NCBI RefSeq assembly: GCF_003626595.1 | Contig: NZ_RBAK01000009.1 | Span: 124,001 to 188,000 of the forward strand | Length of the DNA stretch: 64,000 nt | Direction of reading: 5' to 3' | From: Micromonospora endolithica | GTDB lineage: Bacteria > Actinomycetota > Actinomycetes > Mycobacteriales > Micromonosporaceae | Shown here: positions 40,811 through 51,133 of the stretch, one piece after another | Position numbering within the stretch: the stretch's first letter is position 1 | How the letters are laid out: each line of letters begins with the position of its first letter | Position numbers and translations under genes: made by a program | Notes under the pieces: generated by a model | Database searches by the model: none | What the model was told of the DNA's origin: nothing | The model's input: only the letters and a program-made list of their open reading frames with translations

Positions 40811-41744
40811 GCTCCGCGCTGCGGCACCCGTCCGGCCTGGGCACCGCACCCGGACCCGGCGGGTCACCCAGCCCGGTCGGCGCTGCCCGCTCCCCCCTGG
40901 GTTCCTCCGCACCGGACATCGCTTCCACCCCCGGCAACGCCTCCGCCTGTGGACGTTCCCGGGGTGTCACAGCCCTCCTCCCGGAGCGCGGCGGGCCCGC
41001 AGGACGATGCGCGCCAGCAGCCCTTTCGAGCTGAGTCATCGATGTCATCGGGCCGGGAGGCGACGGCTTGCGCCCCGGCTCGACCAGTGTGCGGCGGAAC
41101 CGAACGCGCCCCGGCCCCGGCGAGAGTCCGGCGCCGGACCACCACGCCGCGCCACCACCGCACCGCGCCACCGCACCCGGGCCACCACACCACGCCACCG
41201 CGCGGGCCACCGCCGGATCGCGCCACCGCCCGGGCCACCGCCGCACCACGCCACCGCCACACCACGCCACCGCCCGGGCCACCGCCACACCACGCCATCG
41301 CGCGGGCCACCGCCACACCACGGCACCGCTCGGGCCACTACGCCACCGCCCGGCCACGCCACACCACGCCACCGCCCGGGCCACCGCCGGATCACGCCAC
41401 CGCCCGGCCACCGCTACACCACGCCACCGCCCGGGCCACCGCCGGATCACGTACCGGCACGGCGGCCGCCGGATCGCGGCCACCGCCGGCGGCGCCGCGG
41501 GTCCGGAGCCGTGAGTCATCAACGACATCAGCTCGAAAGCGTCCCGAGCAACTGTGCCGCCCGGAACGGAAGGACCGGGAAGGAAAGGCCAGGAAGGAAA
41601 GGCCAGGAACGCAAGGGCCAGGAACGGAAGAGCCAGGAACGCAAGGCCCAGGAACGCCAAGGCCAGGAACGGGAGGGCCGGGAGCGAGGGGCCGGAGGGG
41701 AAGGACGGGAGGGGGCCGCCGCTCGCGGGCTCCGAAAAAGTCAG
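40811..41744. repeat. low-complexity spacer: degenerate ACC/CCGGGCC repeats then purine-rich array
   Basis: No gene is supported in this stretch. From about 41140 to 41480 the plus strand is almost free of T and consists of degenerate 26-30 nt units around CACGCCACCGCCCGGGCCACCGC, about ten copies. From about 41563 to 41720 it switches to purine-rich units of roughly 15 nt (GGCCAGGAACGCAA type). The first array lies between CTTTCGAGCTGA (41023-41034) and its exact inverse TCAGCTCGAAAG (41528-41539). Near-identical GAGTCATC motifs sit next to both arms. All frames stay open because T is rare, which produces meaningless long open frames. Bases 40811-41022 hold nothing recognisable. Confidence 0.6.
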
Positions 41745-41746
41745 GC

Positions 41747-41781
41747 TTGACTGTTTGTTTCGAGGGCGGCACGCTGTTGCC
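41747..41781 (+). promoter_or_regulatory. promoter of the TetR/acyl-CoA operon
   Basis: TTGACT (41747-41752) and CACGCT (about 41770-41775) are 17 nt apart, and the -10 ends 6 nt before the GTG at 41782, which implies a leaderless transcript. The GTTTGTTTC between them is a likely site for autorepression by the TetR protein. Confidence 0.5.
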
Positions 41782-42396
41782 GTGTCCGTAGCACCGACCC
41801 GCGTACCGCAGCAGGAGCGCAGCCGCGCCACCCAGGCCCGGCTGCTGGAGGCGACCGTCGAATGCCTGGTGGAGCACGGCTGGTCCGGCACCACCACCAC
41901 CGTCGTCGCGGCGCGGGCCGGCGTCTCGCGGGGTGCGCAGCTGCACCACTACCCCACCAAGGCGGCGCTGGTGACCGCCGCGGTGGCACACCTGGCCGAG
42001 CGGCGGGCCGAGGAACTGCGTACCGAGGCGGAGGCGCTGCCGGCCGGGCCACAGCGCCTGGACCGCGTGATCGACCTCCTCGGGGCGGCCTTCACCGGGC
42101 CACTCTTCGTCGCCGCCCTCGAACTATGGGTCGCTGCCCGCACCGACCGGGAGCTACGCGAGGCCCTGGTGCCGCTGGAGGCCCGGGTCGGGCGGGAGAT
42201 GCACCGGCTCACCGTCGGCCTGCTCGGCGTGGACGAGCGCCGGCCGGGCGTACGCGAGGCGGTGCAGGCGACCCTCGACCTGCTGCGCGGACTGGGTGTG
42301 GCCAACCTGCTCAGCGACGACTCGTCCCGCCGGTCCGCCCTACTGCACACCTGGAAGCGCCAGCTCGCCACCGTGCTCGCCCCGGAAAACCCCTGA
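41782..42396 (+). CDS. TetR/AcrR-family transcriptional regulator
   Basis: A 204-residue repressor, first gene of the acyl-CoA operon. The N-terminal HTH (about residues 15-60) reads ATQARLLEATVECLVEHGWS then TTTVVAARAGVSRGAQLHHY, a classic TetR DNA-binding domain. The rest is a helical ligand domain with LFVAALELWVAARTDRELR. TetR proteins in such positions usually sense acyl-CoA intermediates of the pathway they control. GTG 41782 is preferred since the promoter -10 ends 6 nt before it and HTH spacing is right; the open frame upstream lies in repeats. The next gene starts 29 nt after the stop. Confidence 0.92.
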   Translation: MSVAPTRVPQQERSRATQARLLEATVECLVEHGWSGTTTTVVAARAGVSRGAQLHHYPTKAALVTAAVAHLAERRAEELRTEAEALPAGPQRLDRVIDLLGAAFTGPLFVAALELWVAARTDRELREALVPLEARVGREMHRLTVGLLGVDERRPGVREAVQATLDLLRGLGVANLLSDDSSRRSALLHTWKRQLATVLAPENP

Positions 42397-42425
42397 CTGA
42401 CCACCGCCGAGCCGCCGGAGGCACC

Positions 42426-43229
42426 ATGGTCGACCTGAAGGATCTGCTCGCGGACCTGGCCGAGGAGTCCGGCCAGTTGGACAACCTGGTGGCCGGGCGG
42501 CCACCGGCGGACTGGGACCGACCGACCCCGGCACCGGGGTGGACCGTCGGGCACCAGATCGCGCACCTGACCTGGACCGACCACGTGGCGCTGCTGGCCG
42601 TCACCGACACCGAGTCGTTCTACGCCTCGGTCAGTTCCGCTCCCGACCCGGCTCGGCTGGTCGACGACGGTGCGGCGGAGTTCCTCGGCCCACCCGCGCA
42701 ACTGCTCCCGAGGTGGCGGACCGGCCGGACCGCTCTGGCCGCCGTGCTGGCCGCCGCGCCGCCCGGAGAGAAGGTGCCCTGGTACGGCACCCGGATGTCA
42801 CCCGCCTCCATGGTCACCGCAAGGATCATGGAGACCTGGGCGCACGGCGAGGACATCGCCGACGCGCTCGGCGTCATCCGGCCGGCCACCGCCCGGCTGC
42901 GGCATGTCGCGCACCTCGGTTTCCGTACCCTCGGGCACGGCTTCGCCGCCCACGGCCGTGCGGTGCCTGCGGCGCCGATGCGGGTCGAGCTGACCGCACC
43001 CCAGGGAGACACCTGGGCGTACGGCCCGGCCGACGCCACCGACCGGGTCACCGGACCGGCGCTGGACTTCTGCCTGCTGGTCACCCAGCGGCGGCACCGC
43101 GACGACCTGGCCCTGGTCGCCACCGGCCCGGTCGCCGACGCGTGGCTGGACGTCGCGCAGGCGTTCGCCGGCCCGCCCGGTGCCGGGCGGGCGCCGCGGA
43201 CCGTCGGCGCCACCGAGGCGCCGGTATGA
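42426..43229 (+). CDS. TIGR03084-family protein (DinB / mycothiol-dependent isomerase-like fold)
   Basis: A 267-residue protein of the DinB/maleylpyruvate-isomerase superfamily. Early residues include the superfamily-like WDRPTPAPGWTVGHQIAHL, whose His would be a metal ligand, followed by WTDHVALLAV. A second block METWAHGEDIADALG holds the other expected metal-binding His and Asp. Such proteins use a metal and often mycothiol. In several actinobacteria this family accompanies AtuA-like and acyl-CoA carboxylase genes, as here, though its reaction is not known. The stop overlaps the next start by 4 nt (ATGA). Confidence 0.8.
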   Translation: MVDLKDLLADLAEESGQLDNLVAGRPPADWDRPTPAPGWTVGHQIAHLTWTDHVALLAVTDTESFYASVSSAPDPARLVDDGAAEFLGPPAQLLPRWRTGRTALAAVLAAAPPGEKVPWYGTRMSPASMVTARIMETWAHGEDIADALGVIRPATARLRHVAHLGFRTLGHGFAAHGRAVPAAPMRVELTAPQGDTWAYGPADATDRVTGPALDFCLLVTQRRHRDDLALVATGPVADAWLDVAQAFAGPPGAGRAPRTVGATEAPV

Positions 43230-44959
43230 GCGGCGTCCTGCGGGTGGGCAACGCGTCCGGCTTCTACGGGGACCGGGCGACCGCCTGGCGGGAGATGCTG
43301 GACGGCGGCGACCTGGACGTGTTGACCGGTGACTACCTGGCCGAGCTGACCATGCTCATCCTTGGCCGGGACCGGATGCGCGACGAGTCACTCGGGTACG
43401 CGAAGACGTTCCTCCGGCAACTGGAGAGCGCCCTCGGCACGGCGTTGGACCGGGGTGTCCGGCTGGTGACCAACGCCGGCGGCCTGAACCCCGCCGGGCT
43501 GGCCGCCGCGATCGGGTCACTCGCCGCGCGGCTGGGCCTGGAGGCCCGGATCGGGTACGTCGAGGGCGACGCCCTGGCCCGGCCGGACGCGCTGACCGCC
43601 AACGCCTACCTCGGCGCGTTCGGCATCGCCGCCTGCCTGGACGCCGGCGCGGACGTGGTGGTGACCGGCCGGGTCACCGACGCGTCCCTGGTGGTCGGTC
43701 CGGCGATCGCCCGCTTCGGGTGGCGGCGCGACGACCTGGACGCCCTGGCCGGGGCGACCGTGGCCGGACACCTGCTGGAATGCGGAGCGCAGGTGACCGG
43801 TGGCAACTTCAGCTTCTTCACCGAACTGCCCGACGGCGGGCATAGGCCCGGTTTCCCGATCGCGGAACTCCACCCCGACGGCTCCTCGGTGATCACCAAG
43901 CACCCCGGCACGGGGGGCGCGGTCACCGTCGAGACGGTCACCGCGCAACTGCTGTACGAGGTGGGCGCGCCCGCGTACCTGGGGCCGGACGTGGTGACGC
44001 ACCTGGACACCGTGCGGCTCGCCCAGGACGGCCCGGACCGGGTACGCGTCGACGGCATCCGCGGCACTCCCCCGCCGGACACCCTCAAGGTGGGCGTCAA
44101 CAACCTCGGTGGCTTCCGCAACTCGATGACGTTCGTCCTCTGCGGGCTGGACATCCCCGCGAAGGCAGCCCTGGTCCGGGGCCAGATCGAGGAGGCGGTC
44201 GGCAAGGACGGGCTGGAGTTCACCCTGGCCCGCACCGACCATGTGGACGCGACCGACACCGAGACGGCGAGCGCGCTGCTGCACGTACACCTGCGCGACG
44301 GTGACCGGGCACGGGCCGGGCGGGCGTTCTCGGCCGCCGCGGTCGAGTTGGCGCTGGCCTCCTATCCCGGCTGCACGCTGACCACCCTGCCCGGCGACGC
44401 GACGCCCTACGGGGTGTTCACCGCCGACGTGGTGCCGCAGGCCGAGGTGGCGCACGTCGCGGTGCTGCCCGACGGGGTACGCGTGCCGATCGCCCCGCCC
44501 ACGACAACGGAGCCGCTGACGCGATTGGAAGGGCCCCTTGTACAACACCAGGCGTTAAAAGGGGTCCCTTCCGAACAGGCCGGCGGCGCCTGCTGCGCCG
44601 GAGCGCCCCCGGCCCATTCGTCCTTACATCCCACCCGGCGGGGGGCGCTCGGCGAGCTGGTCGGGGCGCGCTCGGGGGACAAGGGCGGCGACGCGAACCT
44701 CGGCGTCTGGGCGCGCACCGACGCGACCTGGGCCTGGCTGCGCGGCTGGCTGACCGTCGAGCGGCTGGCCGAACTGCTGCCGGAGACCGGGACGCTGACC
44801 GTGCAGCGGTACGAGCTGCCGAACCTACGCGCGGTCAACTTCGTGATCCGGGGACTGTTGGGGCAGGGGGTGGCCGCGTCCACCCGGTTCGACCCGCAGG
44901 CCAAGGCCCTCGGCGAGCTGCTCCGCTCGCGGATCGTCGACCTGCCGGCCGAGGAGTGA
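43226..44959 (+). CDS. acyclic terpene utilization AtuA-like protein with repeat-derived linker
   Basis: A 577-residue protein of the AtuA (DUF1446) family. The N-terminal domain has VTNAGGLNPAGLAAAIG, EGDALARPDAL, DVVVTGRVTDASLVVGP and HLLECGAQVTGGNFS. The C-terminal domain has VGARSGDKGGDANLGVWAR and RAVNFVIRG, also family marks. AtuA is required for citronellol/geraniol catabolism in Pseudomonas, but its reaction is undefined. Between the domains, about residues 434-470 (LVQHQALKGVPSEQ, then GGACCAGAPP) are unlike the family and are encoded by a palindromic repeat at 44527-44572. The reading frame is preserved across it. The start overlaps the upstream stop (ATGA). Confidence 0.86.
   Translation: MSGVLRVGNASGFYGDRATAWREMLDGGDLDVLTGDYLAELTMLILGRDRMRDESLGYAKTFLRQLESALGTALDRGVRLVTNAGGLNPAGLAAAIGSLAARLGLEARIGYVEGDALARPDALTANAYLGAFGIAACLDAGADVVVTGRVTDASLVVGPAIARFGWRRDDLDALAGATVAGHLLECGAQVTGGNFSFFTELPDGGHRPGFPIAELHPDGSSVITKHPGTGGAVTVETVTAQLLYEVGAPAYLGPDVVTHLDTVRLAQDGPDRVRVDGIRGTPPPDTLKVGVNNLGGFRNSMTFVLCGLDIPAKAALVRGQIEEAVGKDGLEFTLARTDHVDATDTETASALLHVHLRDGDRARAGRAFSAAAVELALASYPGCTLTTLPGDATPYGVFTADVVPQAEVAHVAVLPDGVRVPIAPPTTTEPLTRLEGPLVQHQALKGVPSEQAGGACCAGAPPAHSSLHPTRRGALGELVGARSGDKGGDANLGVWARTDATWAWLRGWLTVERLAELLPETGTLTVQRYELPNLRAVNFVIRGLLGQGVAASTRFDPQAKALGELLRSRIVDLPAEE
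44527..44572. repeat. palindromic repeat inserted in frame in the AtuA-like gene
   Basis: GGAAGGGCCCCTT (44527-44539) is matched by AAGGGGTCCCTTCC (44559-44572), an inverted pair with one extra T, and GGCGTTAAAAGGGG resembles one arm of the 21361-21444 element. It encodes residues about 435-450 of the inter-domain linker without a stop codon. Confidence 0.75.
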
Positions 44960-44962
44960 GCG

Positions 44963-46090
44963 ATGACCATCGTGGACACCCCGGAACGGCGGCAGCTGCG
45001 CGAGCTGACCCGATCGTTCGTGACCCGTGAGGTGCTGCCCCACCTGGACGGCTGGGAGCGCGCCGGCGAGGTGCCCCGGGCGTTGCACGCCGCCGCCGCG
45101 AAGGTCGGGCTGCTCGGCGTCGGCTTCGAAGAGTCGGTCGGCGGCAGCGGCGGCGACCTGCTCGACTCGATCGTGGTGACCGAGGAGATCATCCGCTCCG
45201 GCGGCTCGTCCGGTCTGGTCGCGGCGCTGTTCACGCACGGCATCGCGCTGCCGCACGTGCTCGCCTCGGGCAACGGCGATCTCATCGACCGGTACGTCCG
45301 GCCCACGCTCGCCGGCACCACGATCGGCGCGTTGGCGGTCACCGAACCCGACGGCGGCTCGGACGTGGCCGGCATCCGGACGAAGGCCCGCCGGGACGGC
45401 GACGACTACCTGGTGAACGGGTCGAAGACGTACATCACCAGCGGAATCCGGGCCGACTTCGTGACCACCGCGGTGTCCACCGGCAGCGGGCTCTCCCTGC
45501 TGGTGATCGACAAGGGCCTGCCCGGCTTGACCGTCGGGCGGCGGCTGGAGAAGCTCGGCTGGCACTGCTCGGACACCGCCGAGCTGTCCTTCGTCGACGT
45601 CCGGGTGCCGGTGGCCAACCGGGTCGGCGAGGAGCACACCGGCTTCCTGGCGATCATGCAGCACTTCGCCGCGGAACGGCTCTCCCTGGCCACCCAGGCG
45701 TACGCGACCGCGCAGCGCTGCGTGGAGCTGACCACCCGGTGGTGCCGGGACCGTTCCACGTTCGGCCGCCCGCTGGCCAGCCGTCAACTGGTCCGGCACC
45801 GGCTGGCCGAGATGCACACCCGCGCCGAGTCGGCCCGCGCGTACGTGCACGAGGTGGCCGGCCGGGTCGCCGCGGGCGAGCCGGTGGTGACCGAGGTGGC
45901 GATGGCGAAGAACGTGGCGGTGGCGGCGTGCGCCGAGGTGGTCGACGCGGCGCTGCAACTGCACGGCGGCTTCGGCTACCTGCGGGACGCCGAGGTGGAG
46001 CGGCACTACCGGGACTCCCGGATCCTCGGCATCGGCGGCGGCACCACCGAGATCATGAACGAGATCATCGCGAAGGGCATGGGCCTGTAG
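44963..46090 (+). CDS. acyl-CoA dehydrogenase
   Basis: A 375-residue FAD-dependent acyl-CoA dehydrogenase, introducing an alpha-beta double bond. The signatures are LAVTEPDGGSDVAGIRTKA, the NGSKTYITSGIRADF FAD-contact strand, LHGGFGYLRDAEVERHYRD, and ILGIGGGTTEIMNEIIAKG near the C-terminus, the usual acyl-CoA dehydrogenase ending. It starts 3 nt after the AtuA-like stop and abuts the carboxylase beta gene with no gap. An isovaleryl-CoA or citronellyl-CoA type substrate fits the operon, but the sequence alone does not decide. Confidence 0.92.
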   Translation: MTIVDTPERRQLRELTRSFVTREVLPHLDGWERAGEVPRALHAAAAKVGLLGVGFEESVGGSGGDLLDSIVVTEEIIRSGGSSGLVAALFTHGIALPHVLASGNGDLIDRYVRPTLAGTTIGALAVTEPDGGSDVAGIRTKARRDGDDYLVNGSKTYITSGIRADFVTTAVSTGSGLSLLVIDKGLPGLTVGRRLEKLGWHCSDTAELSFVDVRVPVANRVGEEHTGFLAIMQHFAAERLSLATQAYATAQRCVELTTRWCRDRSTFGRPLASRQLVRHRLAEMHTRAESARAYVHEVAGRVAAGEPVVTEVAMAKNVAVAACAEVVDAALQLHGGFGYLRDAEVERHYRDSRILGIGGGTTEIMNEIIAKGMGL

Positions 46091-47692
<1,602 letters not shown>

Positions 47693-47697
47693 TCACG

Positions 47698-47746
47698 GTG
47701 AGCGCGAGGAACGCAGCGAAGCGGAGTCCCGCAGTCGCGAACGAAA
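47698..47746. repeat. candidate interspersed repeat between carboxylase beta and alpha genes
   Basis: The spacer carries GTGAGCGCGAGGAACGCAGC then GAAGCGGAGTCCCGCAGTCG and CGAACGAAA. Its GCAGCGAAGCGGAG/CCCGCAGTCGCGAACG wording resembles short dispersed repeats I recall from Micromonosporaceae genomes. It is the only noticeable gap in an otherwise tight operon. One copy only is in this window. Confidence 0.35.
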
Positions 47747-47762
47747 GGCAGGCTCAGCGACC

Positions 47763-49757
47763 ATGATCACCAGACTTCTCGTGGCCAACCGGGGCGAGAT
47801 CGCCCGCCGGGTCTTCGCCACCTGCCGCATGCTCGGCATCGAGACCGTCGCCGTGCACTCCGACGCCGACGCCGACGCGCCGTTCGTCGCCGAGGCCGAC
47901 CGGGCCGTCCGGCTGCCGGGGAACACGCCCGCCGAGACGTACCTCCGGATCGACCTGATCCTGGACGCGGCCCGCAAGGCCGGCGCGGACGCCGTTCACC
48001 CGGGCTACGGCTTCCTCGCGGAGAACGCCGAGTTCGCCACGGCAGTCGCCGACGCCGGACTGACCTGGGTCGGGCCGCCCGCCAAGGCGATCGCCGCGAT
48101 GGGCGACAAGATGGCGGCGAAGTCGCTGCTCGCCGAGGCGGGCGTGCCGATGCTGCCCACCTGGACCAGCGCCGACCAGGTCACCGGCTTCCCGGTGCTG
48201 GTGAAGGCGTCCGCCGGGGGCGGCGGGCGCGGCATGCGCGTGGTCCGCGAAGCCGCCGGGCTGCCCGAGGCGGTGGCCTCGGCGCGCCGCGAGGCGGCGT
48301 CGGCGTTCGGCGACGGCACGGTCTTCATCGAGCGGTACGTCGAACGTGGCCGGCACGTCGAGGTGCAGATCTTCGGCGACACCCACGGTACGGTGGCCGC
48401 CCTCGGCGTCCGCGAATGCTCGATCCAGCGCCGCCACCAGAAGATCGTCGAGGAGGCCCCCGGGGTGCTCCCGTACGAGGTGCGGGAGCGTCTGCACGAC
48501 GCGGCGGAGGCGGCCGGCCGGGCTGTCGACTACGTGGGCGCTGGCACGGTCGAGTTCCTGCTCGCGCCGGACGGCGACGTCTACTTCCTGGAGATGAACA
48601 CCCGCCTGCAGGTGGAGCACCCCGTCACCGAGCTGGTCGCCCTCGGCGAGCTGGACCTGGTTCGGCTGCAACTGCTGGTCGCCGAGGGCGAGCCGCTGCC
48701 CGAGCACCTCCGCGGCCCGGTCGCGGTACGCGGCTACGCGATCGAGGTGCGCCTCTGCGCCGAGGAGCCGGCGCAGGGCTTTCGCCCCGCGACGGGCACG
48801 CTGCACCGCTTCGCGATCCCCGGCGTCGACCGCGAGTTCGCCAACCTCGGCCGGGCCGGACTGCGGCTGGACTCCGGTGTCGTCGGCGGCTCGGTGGTCG
48901 GGATCCACTACGACTCGATGCTCGCCAAGGTGGTCGCCTGGGCGGCCACCCGCACCGAGGCGGCCCGCGCCCTGGCCGGGGCGCTGGCTCGGGCCGAGCT
49001 GCACGGCGTGGCGACCAACCGGGACCTGCTGGTCCGTGTCCTGCGCAGCCCCGAGTTCGGGGCCGTCGACATCGACACCGGTTTCCTGGACCGGCACCCC
49101 GAGGTCTTCGAGCCGCTGCTGCCGGCCGAGGAGGTCCCCCTGGTCGCGTTGGCGGCGGCGCTCGCCTCGGCCGCCGGCCGCCGCGCCTCGGCGCCGGTGC
49201 TGGCCGGGCTGCCGTCGGGCTGGCGCAACGTACCGGCGTTCCCGCAGGTCACCCGCTTCACCGGACCGGACGGTAACGAGATCGAGGTCCGTTACCGCCT
49301 GAACCGCTCGGGGGGCGTGGCCGAGTGGTCCACGGACCTGTCCAGCGACGCCACCGTGGCGCTGGTCGAGGCGTACCCGGAGCGGGTCGTGCTGGACGTG
49401 GACGGGGTGCGGCGGGCGTACCGCGTACACCGTCAGGGTTCGGAGATTTTCGTGGACGGCCCGGGCGGGGCGGCGAGCCTCACCGAGCTGCCGCGCCTCC
49501 CCCTGCCCACCGCGGAGCTGGCCGCCGGGTCGCTGGTCGCGCCGTTGCCCGGCGCGGTGACCCGGGTGCACGTCGAGGTCGGCCGGCGGGTCGCCGCCGG
49601 TGACCTGCTGCTGACCCTGGAAGCGATGAAGCTCGAACACCCCGTGCTCGCCCCGACCGACGGCATCGTCGCCGAGCTGCCGGTCCCGGCCGGCGGTCAG
49701 GTCGACACCGGTGCCGTGCTCGCCGTGGTCACCCCCCTTGAGGAGGCACCGTCATGA
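47763..49757 (+). CDS. acyl-CoA carboxylase alpha subunit (biotin carboxylase plus biotin carrier)
   Basis: The 664-residue alpha subunit carboxylates its own biotin with bicarbonate and ATP. The biotin carboxylase domain (1-450) starts ITRLLVANRGEIARRVF. It has the ATP-grasp VKASAGGGGRGMRVV near 145-160, the HVEVQIFGD and CSIQRRHQKIVEEAP blocks, and FLEMNTRLQVEHPVTE. A linker domain follows, and the C-terminal carrier has the biotin lysine in LEAMKLEHPV near 622. The BT linker type matches 3-methylcrotonyl/geranyl-CoA carboxylases. The stop overlaps the next ATG by 4 nt. Confidence 0.92.
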   Translation: MITRLLVANRGEIARRVFATCRMLGIETVAVHSDADADAPFVAEADRAVRLPGNTPAETYLRIDLILDAARKAGADAVHPGYGFLAENAEFATAVADAGLTWVGPPAKAIAAMGDKMAAKSLLAEAGVPMLPTWTSADQVTGFPVLVKASAGGGGRGMRVVREAAGLPEAVASARREAASAFGDGTVFIERYVERGRHVEVQIFGDTHGTVAALGVRECSIQRRHQKIVEEAPGVLPYEVRERLHDAAEAAGRAVDYVGAGTVEFLLAPDGDVYFLEMNTRLQVEHPVTELVALGELDLVRLQLLVAEGEPLPEHLRGPVAVRGYAIEVRLCAEEPAQGFRPATGTLHRFAIPGVDREFANLGRAGLRLDSGVVGGSVVGIHYDSMLAKVVAWAATRTEAARALAGALARAELHGVATNRDLLVRVLRSPEFGAVDIDTGFLDRHPEVFEPLLPAEEVPLVALAAALASAAGRRASAPVLAGLPSGWRNVPAFPQVTRFTGPDGNEIEVRYRLNRSGGVAEWSTDLSSDATVALVEAYPERVVLDVDGVRRAYRVHRQGSEIFVDGPGGAASLTELPRLPLPTAELAAGSLVAPLPGAVTRVHVEVGRRVAAGDLLLTLEAMKLEHPVLAPTDGIVAELPVPAGGQVDTGAVLAVVTPLEEAPS

Positions 49758-50917
49758 ACTTCGACCTCACGCCCGAGCAGGACCAGCTCCGCGATGCCGT
49801 ACGCGCGCTCGGCCGCAAGTACGGCCACGGCTACTTCGTGCAGAAGGCGAAGGCCGGCGAGCACACCACCGAGCTGTGGGACGAGGCGGGCCGGCTGGGC
49901 TACCTGGGCGTCAACATCCCCACCGAGTACGGCGGCGGGGGTGGCGGCATCACCGAGCTGGCGATCGTCTGCGAGGAACTGGCCGCTGCCGGCTGTCCCC
50001 TGCTGCTGCTCGTGGTCTCTCCGGCCATCGCCGCCACGGTGATCAACAAGCACGGCACCGACGAGCAGCGCAAGCGCCACCTGCCCGGTCTCGCCGACGG
50101 CTCGCAGAAGATCGTCTTCGCGATCACCGAGCCGGACGCCGGGTCGAACTTCCACCGGCTCGGCACGGTCGCCCGCCGGGACGGCGACGACTGGCTGGTC
50201 TCCGGGCGCAAGGTCTACATCTCCGGCGTCGACGAGGCGCAGTTCGTCCTGGTCGTGGCGCGCACCGAGGACTCGGCCACCGGGAAGCTCAAGCCGGCGT
50301 TGTTCATCGTGCCGACCGACGCGCCCGGCCTGGAGAAGTCCAGGCTGGACATGGAGATCCTGTCCCCGGAGAACCAGTTCCTGCTCTACCTCGACGACGT
50401 GCGGCTGCCCGCCGACGCGCTGGTCGGCGAGTCCCTGGACGCCGGCCTGCCGGCCCTGTTCGCCGGCCTCAACCCGGAGCGGATCACGGTCGCCGCGATG
50501 GGCGCCGGCACCGGCCGGTACGCCATCGAGCGCGCGTCGGACTACACCGTGACCCGGAAGGTGTGGGGCGGCCGGTCGATCGGCTCCCACCAGGGCGTGT
50601 CGCATCCCCTGGCGCACGCCGCCGTGCAGGTGGAACTGGCCCGCCTGATGATCCAGAAGGCGGCCACCCTCTACGACGCCGGCCGCGACCTGGAGGCCGG
50701 TGTCTCCGGCAACATGGCGAAGTACGCGGCCGGCGAGGCCGCCGCGCTCGCCGTGGACACCGCCGTGCAGGCGCTCGGCGGGGCCGGCATGACCACCGAG
50801 TACGGGGTGGCCACGCTGCTCGGCGCGGTCCGGGCCGGCCGGATCGCCCCGGTCAGCCGGGAGATGATCCTCAACTTCGTCGCCCAGCACGTCCTCGGTC
50901 AGGACAAGTCCTACTGA
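49754..50917 (+). CDS. acyl-CoA dehydrogenase, divergent C-terminus
   Basis: A 387-residue acyl-CoA dehydrogenase with FAITEPDAGSNFHRLGTVAR, VSGRKVYISGVDEAQFVLV and a C-terminal ALGGAGMTTEYGVATLLGAV. In place of the common G-T-x-E-I block it has APVSREMILNFVAQ, as in some FadE-type subfamilies, so the catalytic base may lie in this SREM stretch or elsewhere. It is the last gene of the operon, overlapping the carboxylase alpha gene by 4 nt. Together with the dehydrogenase at 44963 it may act on a different intermediate of the same degradation route. Confidence 0.9.
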   Translation: MNFDLTPEQDQLRDAVRALGRKYGHGYFVQKAKAGEHTTELWDEAGRLGYLGVNIPTEYGGGGGGITELAIVCEELAAAGCPLLLLVVSPAIAATVINKHGTDEQRKRHLPGLADGSQKIVFAITEPDAGSNFHRLGTVARRDGDDWLVSGRKVYISGVDEAQFVLVVARTEDSATGKLKPALFIVPTDAPGLEKSRLDMEILSPENQFLLYLDDVRLPADALVGESLDAGLPALFAGLNPERITVAAMGAGTGRYAIERASDYTVTRKVWGGRSIGSHQGVSHPLAHAAVQVELARLMIQKAATLYDAGRDLEAGVSGNMAKYAAGEAAALAVDTAVQALGGAGMTTEYGVATLLGAVRAGRIAPVSREMILNFVAQHVLGQDKSY

Positions 50918-50938
50918 ACCTCGGATGATCGACCCGAC

Positions 50939-51040
50939 CTATTCGCCCGCGGGAGCGTCGAACCGGGCGAACTGCGGCATCCGTGCCATCTGCTCGGTGG
51001 GATAGACCGCGGTGTTCCATGACAGCCGATGTCGAGGCAC
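50939..51040 (-). CDS. short open frame (33 codons), possible peptide or gene remnant
   Basis: A GTG-started frame on the minus strand ends with WNTAVYPTEQ then MARMPQFARFDAPAGE, wording that looks protein-like and ends 22 nt from the convergent dehydrogenase stop. The frame has no clear ribosome site. It may be a small peptide or the leftover C-terminus of a lost gene. I do not recognise it. Confidence 0.2.
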   Translation of the reverse strand: MPRHRLSWNTAVYPTEQMARMPQFARFDAPAGE

Positions 51041-51133
51041 CGGGTCAATACGCGCCCCGGCGGAGAAGGGACCCGCAATCCCATTCCCACCGTCCATGGT
51101 TGACAGCGAGCCGGACGGCGACATGCTGGACGG

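Noticed and set aside
41140..41480. Repeat array considered as a CRISPR
   Set aside because: Units are degenerate, of uneven length and without unique spacers, and there are no cas genes.
40415..41791. Long plus-strand frames through the 41-kb repeat region
   Set aside because: All frames stay open because T is nearly absent in the repeats; translations are low-complexity and start inside crp or in repeats.
44527..44572. The repeat in the AtuA-like gene as an insertion sequence breaking the gene
   Set aside because: It has no transposase, is only about 46 nt long and keeps the reading frame, so the gene appears functional.
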